Of a stretch of DNA of 64,000 nucleotides, positions 37,042 through 45,145 are shown piece after piece (position 1 is the stretch's first letter; each line of letters opens with the position of its first letter). Source of the stretch: Stenotrophomonas maltophilia (GTDB taxonomy: Bacteria > Pseudomonadota > Gammaproteobacteria > Xanthomonadales > Xanthomonadaceae); NCBI RefSeq assembly GCF_004920835.1, contig NZ_QFHO01000001.1, positions 1-64,000 on the forward strand. The letters are read 5' to 3'. The position numbers and the translations under genes are program-made. The notes under the pieces were generated by a model. That model did no database searches and was not told where the DNA came from. It was given only the letters and a program-made list of their open reading frames with translations.

Positions 37042-37268
37042 GGTCTACTCCATCGCGATGGATTCACCGCATGAGCAGCATGCGCCCACCCCTGTTGTTC
37101 ACAGGTCGCTTTCAGAGCGGAAAATGAACACCCCGCATGAACACCCCGTCGCCGCCAAAGCTCCAATGCATCCATGTGATGGCAATCCGAGTGGCATGCC
37201 TGGCAATGCAGGTCGCCGGACGTGGTTTGATCAACCGTTAACCTGCAGGTGCCACACTCCTGTCTCAC
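37038..37268 (-). CDS. Small Cys-rich (zinc-ribbon-like) protein, family 2, copy 1
   Basis: The 76-residue protein starts with GTG after GGAAGAG. It has CGTC and CQAC pairs about 14 residues apart, then HMDALELWRRRG, and extra Cys/His residues. The -(M)D--E-W- end of the ribbon is shared with the protein at 37328-37579 on the other strand, so these look like a second pair of paralogues. It overlaps the next gene downstream by ATGA. Function is unknown. Confidence 0.6.
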   Translation of the reverse strand: MRQECGTCRLTVDQTTSGDLHCQACHSDCHHMDALELWRRRGVHAGCSFSALKATCEQQGWAHAAHAVNPSRWSRP

Positions 37269-37327
37269 GGCTCTTCCCAGGCGCGAAATGCTTCGCCCCC
37301 AAGTCCAGCCCCCAGACGGCTCGGCAC

Positions 37328-37579
37328 ATGCATCCTCCCAATGCCTTCAGGATCCACACGATCCAACTTCTTCTCGCGCGCAATGATGCAATCGTCCACC
37401 TCGAGCAGGTGCGATCAACATGCAAGAACTGTGGGCTGCGGTCCTCAATGACCGAGAGCGCCGGGCTCAGAGCGGGCCCGACAGGCACGACACTGACGTG
37501 CCCGGCTTGCGGGGCTACAGGGCTGATGGATGAAATGGAGATATGGCACCACTGGCTCGAGCAATGCCGGCGCCAATGA
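37328..37579 (+). CDS. Small Cys-rich (zinc-ribbon-like) protein, family 2, copy 2
   Basis: The 83-residue protein has an N-terminal helix (IHTIQLLLARNDAIVHLEQV), then CKNC and CPAC pairs and LMDEMEIWHHWLEQ. The same layout, a four-Cys ribbon followed by MD--E-W, occurs at 37038-37268. The start is uncertain: the ATG at 37328 lacks a clear ribosome site and the frame stays open upstream. It is convergent with the gene at 37581. Confidence 0.5.
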   Translation: MHPPNAFRIHTIQLLLARNDAIVHLEQVRSTCKNCGLRSSMTESAGLRAGPTGTTLTCPACGATGLMDEMEIWHHWLEQCRRQ

Positions 37580-37580
37580 T

Positions 37581-37880
37581 CTACCCGTCGCCCGGATGCC
37601 TTCCAGCCAGCGACCCCATCGTAAAGGCGTAACCTGCCTGCTCCAGAAGCGCCCTCATGCGCAGCTCAACACCGCGGGGTGAGCGCAGGCCGTTCGGTGC
37701 ATAAAGGGCATACACGTAGCCAGCACCGTCAATGGTCTCGCGGCGTACAGCGCACTCGTTCGATTCAGCAGCTTCGCACCAGACGGACATCAGCCTTGCG
37801 GGACTGATCGACTGCCCGCTGCGAAGGCGAAAGAACAGCCAGCGCACCCCTGGCGGTCGAGCTTGATCCAGTCTGGCCAT
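37581..37880 (-). CDS. Hypothetical protein, 99 aa
   Basis: The product has WLFFRLRSGQSISPARLMSVWCEAAESNE, then GYVYALYAPNGLRSPRGVELRMRALLEQAGYAF, a well-balanced soluble composition. The ATG at 37880 is favoured by GGGA upstream; an in-frame ATG at 37904 is possible. The stop lies one base from the convergent gene. It belongs to the patch of very small genes between 36.5 and 39.5 kb. No family is recognised. Confidence 0.6.
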   Translation of the reverse strand: MARLDQARPPGVRWLFFRLRSGQSISPARLMSVWCEAAESNECAVRRETIDGAGYVYALYAPNGLRSPRGVELRMRALLEQAGYAFTMGSLAGRHPGDG

Positions 37881-38022
37881 TGCGATTCCCGGATTCCTCT
37901 GCATGGATCACTGAGAACTCAGGGTCCAGACAAGTGTGCGCGGCTTTGGAGGAGCACAGTAGATCCGTGCCCTTGGAAGCCTCAAGCATACGCTCAGGCA
38001 ATGTCAGCTCCGAATGCGACGC

Positions 38023-38292
38023 CTACCACGCTGACCCGTCGACTTTCCTCGCACATAGAAAAACGTGCATCTCTTCTTCCTGGACAGCCCTGAACGATTC
38101 CAACCAACTGAACGCTACCCCTCGATTCCCGATGGCTGCACCAAGCTTCTCAGTCAAGCACCGTGCACACTCCATTCCGCCATGGCTGGGCGCACAACAG
38201 AATCGGCAACACGCCATGGTCGTCGTCTTCTCTGGACGGCACTGGAACATGATCTTCGTCATCAGACTCACAGCCTGGGACCGGGAGGACAT
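38023..38292 (-). CDS. Small Cys-rich (zinc-ribbon-like) protein, family 1, copy 2
   Basis: The roughly 89-residue product has CCRFCC and CARC pairs around a GG turn, then LGAAIGNRGVAFSWLESFRAVQEEEMHVFLCARKV. It aligns along its length with the protein at 36534-36767, so this is a local duplication or two captures of one family. The start is uncertain; ATG 38292 has GGGGAA upstream, and ATGs at 38262, 38250 and 38217 are alternatives. Confidence 0.65.
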   Translation of the reverse strand: MSSRSQAVSLMTKIMFQCRPEKTTTMACCRFCCAPSHGGMECARCLTEKLGAAIGNRGVAFSWLESFRAVQEEEMHVFLCARKVDGSAW

Positions 38293-38552
38293 GCCATTCC
38301 CCAATGAATGCGGAAGTAGCCGCGCCGAGCGCGACCTCTTCCTATGCCTTAGTGACGGATGTCACGGCCGGGATCACTCGGTTTCTCATGCCCGGAACTT
38401 GACTTGTCATGCTCATTGTCACCCTGCTGCGGTTGACAGTGCCCATCCATCCGTTATTCCGACGTGCGCAGATCCCTCCCGGATGAACGAGCGCCATGAA
38501 CAGGCCTGGCCTGCAAAGGGGTGTACAGTGATCTCCCTGAAGGAGAACAGCA

Positions 38553-38879
38553 ATGGAACGCACAAGAAGCAGGCACTACGTCGACGTAGACCGTGAACTC
38601 ACCCACTGGGAAACCGCGTTCAACCTGGGCGCGCTACCCGCAGTCAATTTCCGGCACGAGGTTGCCCCGGTCATTCGGCTGGCGTGTGATATCTATGTCA
38701 GGAACCCTCATGGAACACGCTCAGCATGGCTCGAGGATCTGCAGGAACGGCTCGCCAAGCGTTCAAGCCTGCGCGGTAATCCCGGCGCGGCAGAAATCGC
38801 CACTGGATGCTGGATGCTTCTGTCCGTAACCGAGCCGTCCAATCGAAATGGCAACCTCAGGCATCGCCCTGTCGACTAG
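38553..38879 (+). CDS. Hypothetical protein, 108 aa
   Basis: AAGGAG stands 8 bases before the ATG, giving a secure start. The protein is soluble and alpha-helical (HWETAFNLGALPAVNFRHEVAPVIRLACDIYVRNPHGTRSAWLEDLQERLAKR) with a Gly/Ala-rich C-terminal segment. It is one of the unrecognised small genes of this patch. Its end overlaps the convergent gene at 38857 by 23 bases. Confidence 0.7.
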   Translation: MERTRSRHYVDVDRELTHWETAFNLGALPAVNFRHEVAPVIRLACDIYVRNPHGTRSAWLEDLQERLAKRSSLRGNPGAAEIATGCWMLLSVTEPSNRNGNLRHRPVD

Positions 38880-39174
38880 CCACATCATTTCCTTCTCGCA
38901 TCAGCTGGTCGTTCAGTACGTGCACAATGGACATGACTGCGCTTGCCAGTCCGCGGGCGTCGCTGATTGACCCATAGAAGAAGATCTTCGAGCCCTCGAC
39001 ACGGACTTCGGCCAGTGAGAGTTGAGATGCCAGGGCTTCGCACTTCATGACGAACAGCTCCGTCCATCGCGCACCGGGCTCCAGATCCAGCAGAGCGGTA
39101 ATTGCTTCGTCCGCGGACAAGTTCACATGCTCACGTAGTTGTGGCACATCGAAGCCGATGATTCTGGGAAGCAT
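38857..39174 (-). CDS. Hypothetical protein, 105 aa
   Basis: The ATG at 39174 lies 8 bases after the stop of the preceding gene, so the two are probably co-transcribed; a TTG 17 codons upstream would create an overlap. The product has ITALLDLEPGARWTELFVMKCEALASQLSLAEVRVEGSKIFFYGSISDARGLASAVMSIVHVLNDQ, suggesting a small alpha/beta fold. No family is recognised. Confidence 0.65.
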   Translation of the reverse strand: MLPRIIGFDVPQLREHVNLSADEAITALLDLEPGARWTELFVMKCEALASQLSLAEVRVEGSKIFFYGSISDARGLASAVMSIVHVLNDQLMREGNDVASRQGDA

Positions 39175-39182
39175 CGAGGCGC

Positions 39183-39503
39183 TCAAGCGTCGGCCCTCTG
39201 GTTGATCATCCTGAGTATCCGCCAAGTGGTGCCTGCCAGGTAGGCCCTCGGAGTGAACGGTTCATCCCCCTCGTCCATGCGCCAATGTCCTGGGGCTTGG
39301 CGCTTGACGAGACGCGTCACGGCCAGATCAAGCTCAGCCTGCGGCCTCCAGCCCATTGCCCGCCGCGTCCAGTCGCCACGAAACGAAGCAGCCAGACCCA
39401 GGTCGGCGTCTGCGAGGCGAGTTGCTGCAGCATGTTCACGGCCAGTCCCCTTGGTAAGTGGCGGTGCGGCGTCATCGCCATGGCGCTCACTATTCGCACT
39501 CAC
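39183..39503 (-). CDS. Hypothetical protein, 106 aa
   Basis: The GTG-started frame encodes a basic, helical protein (DLGLAASFRGDWTRRAMGWRPQAELDLAVTRLVKRQAPGHWRMDEGDEPFTPRAYLAGTTWRILRMINQ). The N-terminal 25 residues are polar and may not be translated. It is directly upstream of the 105-residue gene on the same strand. No family is recognised. Confidence 0.55.
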   Translation of the reverse strand: MSANSERHGDDAAPPLTKGTGREHAAATRLADADLGLAASFRGDWTRRAMGWRPQAELDLAVTRLVKRQAPGHWRMDEGDEPFTPRAYLAGTTWRILRMINQRADA

Positions 39504-39527
39504 GCGCCCTGCAGCCAGTGGCAGCTG

Positions 39528-40361
39528 TCAGTCATTGGGGGTTGCTGGGCGGTGACCGGGCGCACCGAGGGTGCTCTCGATCCAATCCACATAACGCGAT
39601 ACCCGGACGTTGTGCACCACCTGGCCATAGAAGCCGGCTTCAAGGGCATGCTCGGGAACAGCGGTGATCCAGGAGCCCAGGCCAACCAGTTGCCAGACGC
39701 CGTGATCCTCGATCACCAGTGGACCGCCGCTATCGCCGCTGCCCAACACGCCTTCAAGTGGCAGACCTTGCGGCGGGGCATCGAACCGATACCAGAGATA
39801 ACGATCATTGCCACCGGTAATCGCGTTGTATGCCCGACGCAGCTTGGTGCGGTGCGGTCCGCCCGGTACCAGTCCCATCGCACCGTTGCCGGTGGCGCCC
39901 TTTCCGATCAAAGCGGCGACCTGCGCGACCTCGGCACTGCCGCGATACAGCACGACGGGCTGCACATCGTTCACGGGCGCTGCGAGCCGGATCAGTGCAA
40001 TGTCATCCGATGTGGCCAGGAACGCGTGTATCTTCGCCGGGCTCCCTGTCGCCAGCGCCTCCTTGCCCAATGCGTCGGGCATTCTCCTGTAGCCGGGATG
40101 CACGACCACGCGCTCCACGCTGTAGTCCTTGCCATTGATGGCGATGGTCTGCCCCATCCCCTCCATCGGTGCGGCATGCGCTGCCGTCAGCACCCACTGC
40201 GACGCGATCAGAACGCCCTGCCCTTCGCCCGGCATGTCGGCCAGGGCAGGAAACTCGGTTCCATCGATCCGGTATCGGGCATCGTCCACATCGTGACGGA
40301 TGACCACCGCTCCAGCAGCGAACGGCAGCGCGGCAAGCGCCAGGAACAGCCAGCGAACCAT
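39528..40361 (-). CDS. Secreted trypsin-like serine protease (S1)
   Basis: The 277-residue protein has a signal peptide (MVRWLFLALAALPFAAG) and no obvious propeptide beyond about 30 residues. The catalytic triad is clear: His62 in LTAAHA, Asp120 in SDDIALIRL and Ser211 in GSGDSGGPLV. It lacks the Cys pairs of animal trypsins. The protein is a likely periplasmic or extracellular protease of unknown target. It has no operon partner. Confidence 0.9.
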   Translation of the reverse strand: MVRWLFLALAALPFAAGAVVIRHDVDDARYRIDGTEFPALADMPGEGQGVLIASQWVLTAAHAAPMEGMGQTIAINGKDYSVERVVVHPGYRRMPDALGKEALATGSPAKIHAFLATSDDIALIRLAAPVNDVQPVVLYRGSAEVAQVAALIGKGATGNGAMGLVPGGPHRTKLRRAYNAITGGNDRYLWYRFDAPPQGLPLEGVLGSGDSGGPLVIEDHGVWQLVGLGSWITAVPEHALEAGFYGQVVHNVRVSRYVDWIESTLGAPGHRPATPND

Positions 40362-40492
40362 GGGAGCCTCGTCCTTGCGGTCAGTTGCTGCAAGCCTAGT
40401 TGAACACGTGGATGCTCAGCAGGCCATGTGACCAAGGCCCCGTACTGGACGACGAACACAGGGAAACTGGTTGCGGAACCATGTGCACGGCA

Positions 40493-41362
40493 TCAGCGGC
40501 CGGTGACAGAGGCACGCCGCCGGTACTGCTCAATCCACTCCAGCGACGGCACAATGCCACCAAAAGGGAACAGATGCGGGCTGACCTGGCCATGGGTGTT
40601 CTCCAACCCATTTACCAGCCTATCAACGAAAACCTCTGGTCCTGCCGTTCCCAGCAGCCGGCCGATCGAGATGCCGTACCGGGCCAGCATCGATGCGCTG
40701 GCCCCCACGCCGCACATCGCGGCGTAGCGCAGCAGCCGCGCGATACTCGCCGGCCCCGGCACGCCGACCAGCACCGGAGCGGTGATGCCGCGGGCACGCA
40801 GCGCATCCAGCCACGCCAGAACGACACCGGCATCGAAGCCGAACTGGGAGATGATCAGCGGCGCCATGCCCCGCGCCTCGATGGCCTGGCACTTGCGTTC
40901 CAGCACGCGCCACCGATCCTCGGCGTTCATCACCGGATGCCCTTCCGGATGCCCGCCCATGGCAACAACCTTGATGCCGCAACGCTCAAGAAGACCGGTT
41001 TCGATGATCGAAGTACTGTCGGCATACGGCCCGGCGGGCGTGGAAAGATCACCCGCGATCAGCAGGCACTTCGCTACCCCGGCTTCGCTGGCGGCACGCT
41101 CCATGAACCGCTCAAGCGCTGCACGCGACCCGATGCGGCGGGCAGAGAGATGTGGCATCGGCTCGAAGCCAAGCTCGCGCACCGTGCGTGCCGCCGCCAG
41201 CCGGGCATCGTCGTCCTCGCTCGCCAGATAGGGGATCGAGATCGTCGTTCCGGGGGCGATGCGGGCCGCCTCGGCGCGCAGTGCCGGCATGGTCTTCGCG
41301 CTCACTTCCAGCGAAAACGCGTTGATGAAGGCCTCCGCCCGGTCAGGCGTGCGTGCAGACAT
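40493..41362 (-). CDS. Methylenetetrahydrofolate reductase-like protein
   Basis: The 289-residue TIM-barrel protein belongs to the MetF superfamily: AFSLEVSAKT at the start (the FxxE catalytic-acid region), GIKVVAMGGHPEGHP and LIISQFGFDA, the flavin and folate contact regions. It is divergent from canonical MetF, whose start reads closer to FEFFPP. It should reduce methylene-THF to methyl-THF or act on a related one-carbon carrier. Its ATG overlaps the metR stop (TGATG), so both genes are on one message, divergent from the mesX-mesD operon. Confidence 0.85.
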   Translation of the reverse strand: MSARTPDRAEAFINAFSLEVSAKTMPALRAEAARIAPGTTISIPYLASEDDDARLAAARTVRELGFEPMPHLSARRIGSRAALERFMERAASEAGVAKCLLIAGDLSTPAGPYADSTSIIETGLLERCGIKVVAMGGHPEGHPVMNAEDRWRVLERKCQAIEARGMAPLIISQFGFDAGVVLAWLDALRARGITAPVLVGVPGPASIARLLRYAAMCGVGASASMLARYGISIGRLLGTAGPEVFVDRLVNGLENTHGQVSPHLFPFGGIVPSLEWIEQYRRRASVTGR

Positions 41363-42276
41363 CAACCGCCCCCGCGCACGTTGCTGGCAACCGGCGTGCT
41401 GTTACGCGCCAGTTCGACGAAGGCCTGCAGGTAGTCGATACCCGTATCGGCCTCACGCGCGCCCAGATAGATCTGCTTGGGGATGCCTTTCGCACCCAGG
41501 CGCACCGGCACCACGTCCATGCGCGCGGCATACTCCTCCACCAGCCAGCGCGGCATGGCAGCCACGCCGCGACCGCTGGCCACCATCTGCATCATGATGT
41601 CGGTGGTTTCGATGGTCTTGTGGCGCCGCGGCGTGATGCCCGCCGGCAGCAGGAACTGGTTGTAGATGTCCAGGCGCTCGAACGGCACCGGGTAGCTGAT
41701 CAGCACTTCCTGGCCAAGCTGGCGTGGTTTTACGTGATCCACCTTGGCCAGGGCGTGGTTCCTGGCCACCACCAGAACCTGCTCGTAGTCGAACACCGGC
41801 ACGAACTTCAGCCCCGGCTTCAGCAGCGGGTCCGGCGTGACCAGCAGGTCGATCTCGTAGCCGAACAGCGCGCCGATGCCGCCGAACTGGAACTTCTGCT
41901 TGACGTCCACATCCACGTCCGGCCACGCGGCCAGGTACGGCGAGACGATCTTCAGCAACCACTGGTAGCAGGGATGGCATTCCATGCCGATGCGCAGTGC
42001 ACCGCGCTCGCCCTGGGCGAACTGGCCCAGCCGCTCCTCGGCCAGGTCCAGCTGCGGCAGCACCCGATTGGCCACCGCCAGCAGGTATTGCCCGGCCTGG
42101 GTCAGGCGCAGGCTGCGGCCTTCGCGCAGCCAGACATCGGTGCCCAGCTGCTGCTCCAGCTTCTTCATGCTGTGGCTGAGCGCCGACTGGGTCAGGTTGA
42201 GTACACCGGCCGCGGCGGTGAGCGAGCCCTGCTGCTCGACCTGCTGCACGATGCTGAGGTGGATCCGTTCCAGCAT
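41362..42276 (-). CDS. metR: MetR-type LysR-family regulator
   Basis: The 304-residue protein has a LysR helix-turn-helix (SLTAAAGVLNLTQSALSHSMKKLEQQLG). Its effector domain has hallmarks of MetR, the homocysteine-responsive regulator: LRIGMECHPCYQWL, VFDYEQVLVVARNHALA, YPVPFERLDIYNQFLLPAGITP and QMVASGRGVAAMPRWLVEEYAAR. It should activate the divergent methionine genes when homocysteine accumulates. A TGAA-N5-CTCA site resembling the MetR box TGAANNNNNTTCA lies just upstream of the start. Confidence 0.88.
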   Translation of the reverse strand: MLERIHLSIVQQVEQQGSLTAAAGVLNLTQSALSHSMKKLEQQLGTDVWLREGRSLRLTQAGQYLLAVANRVLPQLDLAEERLGQFAQGERGALRIGMECHPCYQWLLKIVSPYLAAWPDVDVDVKQKFQFGGIGALFGYEIDLLVTPDPLLKPGLKFVPVFDYEQVLVVARNHALAKVDHVKPRQLGQEVLISYPVPFERLDIYNQFLLPAGITPRRHKTIETTDIMMQMVASGRGVAAMPRWLVEEYAARMDVVPVRLGAKGIPKQIYLGAREADTGIDYLQAFVELARNSTPVASNVRGGG

Positions 42277-42281
42277 GACGA

Positions 42282-42294
42282 TGAATACCGCTCA
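42282..42294. promoter_or_regulatory. Candidate MetR box
   Basis: TGAATACCGCTCA matches the enteric MetR consensus TGAANNNNNTTCA at all but one position. It lies 6 bases upstream of the metR start in the region shared with the divergent operon. Confidence 0.5.
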
Positions 42295-42452
42295 TGGATT
42301 GGTGAAGTAATACCATTTTACGTCATGGAAGGGCGTGACTAGGATCGGGTCATGCCTTCGGTTGCCTGCCAGCCCGGTCACCTCGCCGGCCTGCAGGACT
42401 GCGCCCCCGCAGATCGCCCGAAGGAGCTCCCTCCCCTGCTGAAAGCGAACAG

Positions 42453-43034
42453 ATGACCCGCCCCCTCCGTATCGTCGCCGTTTCCGGCGGGCTGCAGCGC
42501 CCCTCCAGGGCTGCGACCCTGGCTGAGCACCTGCTGGACCTGATCGGCGAGGACGTTGCCTGCGAGCCGCACCTGATCGAGCTGGGCGAACTGGCGCCGC
42601 AGCTGGCCGGTGCGCTATGGCGCTCGCAGCTGCCCGAGGGTGTCGAGCGGCAGCTGGTGGCCGTTGAACAGGCAGACGTACTGGTGGTTGCCACGCCGGT
42701 CTACCGCGGCTCGTACACCGGCCTGTTCAAGCACTTCTTCGACTTCATCCACCAGGATGCGCTGGTCGACACCCCCATCCTGCTGGCCGCCACCGGCGGC
42801 AGCGAGCGCCACGCACTGGTGATCGACCACCAGCTGCGGCCGCTCTTCAGCTTCTTCCAGGCCCGCACCCTGCCCCTGGGCGTGTACGCCACCGACCGTG
42901 ATTTCGCTGATGGCCGCGTGCACAACGACGCCCTGATCCAGCGCGCACGGCTGGCGGTGCAGCGGGCGATGCCCCTGCTTGCCCTGTCCCATCGCGCAGC
43001 GCCTGCCAATGCCGAGGCCGCTGCAGTCCTTTGA
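42453..43034 (+). CDS. NAD(P)H-dependent FMN reductase, MsuE-like
   Basis: The 193-residue flavodoxin-fold protein has the FMN phosphate-binding loop near the N-terminus (VAVSGGLQRPSRAATLAEHLLDLI), ATPVYRGSYTGLFKHFFDFI and LAATGGSERHAL, characteristic of the MsuE/SsuE reductases that supply reduced FMN to oxygen-using partners. It is the first gene of the mesX-mesD operon, with 58 bases to the next gene. Its presence suggests that the MesX/MesD reaction needs reduced flavin, which fits reports that MesD works only with oxygen. That link is inference. Confidence 0.85.
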   Translation: MTRPLRIVAVSGGLQRPSRAATLAEHLLDLIGEDVACEPHLIELGELAPQLAGALWRSQLPEGVERQLVAVEQADVLVVATPVYRGSYTGLFKHFFDFIHQDALVDTPILLAATGGSERHALVIDHQLRPLFSFFQARTLPLGVYATDRDFADGRVHNDALIQRARLAVQRAMPLLALSHRAAPANAEAAAVL

Positions 43035-43092
43035 ATGCCGAATGCCAGCGACCCGCATTCGGATGTCACCCCCGCAACCCGGAACGCCGCCC

Positions 43093-44070
43093 ATGACGAC
43101 CGAGAACTTCACCTTCAGCATCACGCGCATCCCCTTCAACGAGGACTACCAGCCCGCTGACGGCACGCGCATCACCACCAACTTCGCCAACCTGGCTCGC
43201 GGCGAGTCCCGCCGGGAAAACCTGCGCAACACGATCAGCATGATCAACAACCGCTTCAACGATCTGGCGCACTGGGACAACCCGAGTGCAGACCGTTACG
43301 CTGTTGAGCTGGACATCATCTCGGTGGAGATGCACATCGATGGCGGTGATGGCAGCGATCCGTTCCCGCTGATCGAAGTGCTGCGCCCGACCATTGTCGA
43401 CACGCGTACCGGCGCTCGCACCGAGGGCATCGTCGGCAACAACTTCTCGTCCTATGTGCGTGACTACGATTTCAGCGTGGTGCTGCCGGCCAGCAATGAG
43501 GGCAAGGCCACCTTCGGCATTCCGGAAGGCTTCGGCGACCTGCACGGCAAGCTGTTCCAGCACTTCCTGGAATCGGAGGCCTACCGTGCCAACTTCAGCA
43601 AGGGGCCGGTGATCTGCATCAGCGTCTCCAGCAGCAAGACCTACCATCGTACCGAGAACCACCATCCGATCCTGGGCGTGGAGTACCGCCAGGGCGAGTT
43701 CTCCCCCACCGACCAGTACTTCGACAAGATGGGCCTGCAGGTGCGCTACTTCATGCCGCCAGGCAGCGTCGCGCCACTGGCGTTCTACTTCCAGGGTGAC
43801 CTGCTGGGCGACTACTCGAACCTGGAACTGATCGGCACCATCAGCACGATGGAGGCGTTCCAGAAGATCTATCGCCCGGAGATCTACAACGCAAATTCCG
43901 TGGCCGGCAAGGTCTACCAGCCCAGCCTGAAGCACCAGGACTATTCGTCCACCCGCATCGTCTACGACCGCGAAGAGCGCAGCCAGCTGGCGGTCAAACA
44001 GGGCAAGTTCACCGAAGAACACTTCATCAAGCCGTACCGCGCCGTGCTTGAGCAGTGGGCTGCCCGCTGA
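43093..44070 (+). CDS. mesX: MesX (DUF1852), partner of methionine synthase MesD
   Basis: The 325-residue protein is a DUF1852 member (FTFSITRIPFNEDYQPADGTRITTNFANLARGESRRENLRNTISMINNRFN). DUF1852 proteins have been named MesX and are required for the folate-independent methionine synthase MesD in aerobic bacteria; their chemistry is unknown. No catalytic motif of another family is visible. The ATG at 43093 follows the FMN reductase gene and precedes mesD by 40 bases. Confidence 0.88.
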   Translation: MTTENFTFSITRIPFNEDYQPADGTRITTNFANLARGESRRENLRNTISMINNRFNDLAHWDNPSADRYAVELDIISVEMHIDGGDGSDPFPLIEVLRPTIVDTRTGARTEGIVGNNFSSYVRDYDFSVVLPASNEGKATFGIPEGFGDLHGKLFQHFLESEAYRANFSKGPVICISVSSSKTYHRTENHHPILGVEYRQGEFSPTDQYFDKMGLQVRYFMPPGSVAPLAFYFQGDLLGDYSNLELIGTISTMEAFQKIYRPEIYNANSVAGKVYQPSLKHQDYSSTRIVYDREERSQLAVKQGKFTEEHFIKPYRAVLEQWAAR

Positions 44071-44110
44071 TCCATTGATTTCCCATTCGCCCCTCAGGAC
44101 ACAAGACGCA

Positions 44111-45145
44111 ATGTCGACGAAGAAACTGCTCCCCACCTCCACCGCCGGCAGCCTGCCCAAGCCCTCCTGGTTGGCAGAGCCCGAAAAGCTCTGGTCGCCC
44201 TGGAAGCTGCAGGACGAAGGCCTGACCGAAGGCAAGCAGGATGCCCTGCGCCTGTCCCTGCAGGAGCAGCAGCACGCCGGCATCGATATCGTCAGCGACG
44301 GTGAGCAGACCCGCCAGCACTTCGTCACGACCTTCATCGAGCACCTGAACGGCGTCGATTTCGAGAAACGCGAAACCGTGCGCATCCGCAACCGTTACGA
44401 CGCCAGCGTACCAACCGTAGTCGGCGCCGTGAGCCGCCCGAAGCCGGTGTTCGTGGAGGATGCGAAGTTCCTGCGCCGGCAGACCACGCAACCGATCAAG
44501 TGGGCCCTGCCCGGCCCGATGACCATGATCGACACCCTGTACGACGCGCACTACAAGAGCCGCGAGAAGCTGGCCTGGGAATTCGCGAAGATCCTCAACG
44601 AGGAAGCGAAGGAGCTGGAAGCCGCTGGCGTCGACATCATCCAGTTCGACGAGCCCGCCTTCAACGTGTTCTTCGACGAAGTGAACGACTGGGGCGTGGC
44701 CGCGCTGGAACGTGCGATCGAAGGGCTGAAGTGCGAGACCGCCGTGCACATCTGTTATGGCTACGGCATCAAGGCCAACACCGACTGGAAGCAGACCCTG
44801 GGATCGGAATGGCGCCAGTACGAGGAGTCTTTCCCGAAGCTGCAGACCTCCAACCTCGACATCATCTCGCTGGAATGCCACAACTCGCACGTACCGATCG
44901 ATCTGATCGAGCTGGTGCGCGGCAAGAAGGTGATGGTCGGCGCCATCGACGTGGCCTCCAGCAAGGTGGAGACGGCTGAGGAAGTGGCCAACACCCTGCG
45001 CAAGGCGCTGCAGTTCGTGGATGCCGACAAGCTCTACCCGAGTACCAACTGTGGCATGGCACCACTGGCGCGCGAGGTGGCACGGGGCAAGCTGCAGGCG
45101 CTCAGCGCAGGGGCGAAGATCGTGCGCGAGGAGCTCTTGGCGTAG
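44111..45145 (+). CDS. mesD: Core methionine synthase MesD (MetE C-terminal domain family)
   Basis: The 344-residue protein corresponds only to the catalytic C-terminal half of MetE (usual length about 750). Zinc-ligand positions are visible: His213 and Cys215 in AVHICYGYG, an acid near Glu255 in SLECHN, and Cys314 in STNCGMAPL. It would transfer a methyl group to homocysteine; MesD does not use methyl-THF and its donor is not established. It lacks the N-terminal domain that binds polyglutamylated folate. It is last in the FMN reductase-mesX-mesD operon. Confidence 0.9.
   Translation: MSTKKLLPTSTAGSLPKPSWLAEPEKLWSPWKLQDEGLTEGKQDALRLSLQEQQHAGIDIVSDGEQTRQHFVTTFIEHLNGVDFEKRETVRIRNRYDASVPTVVGAVSRPKPVFVEDAKFLRRQTTQPIKWALPGPMTMIDTLYDAHYKSREKLAWEFAKILNEEAKELEAAGVDIIQFDEPAFNVFFDEVNDWGVAALERAIEGLKCETAVHICYGYGIKANTDWKQTLGSEWRQYEESFPKLQTSNLDIISLECHNSHVPIDLIELVRGKKVMVGAIDVASSKVETAEEVANTLRKALQFVDADKLYPSTNCGMAPLAREVARGKLQALSAGAKIVREELLA

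Noticed and set aside
43066-44391. 441-codon minus-strand frame across mesX
   Set aside because: Antisense shadow of the mesX and mesD start; composition is not protein-like.
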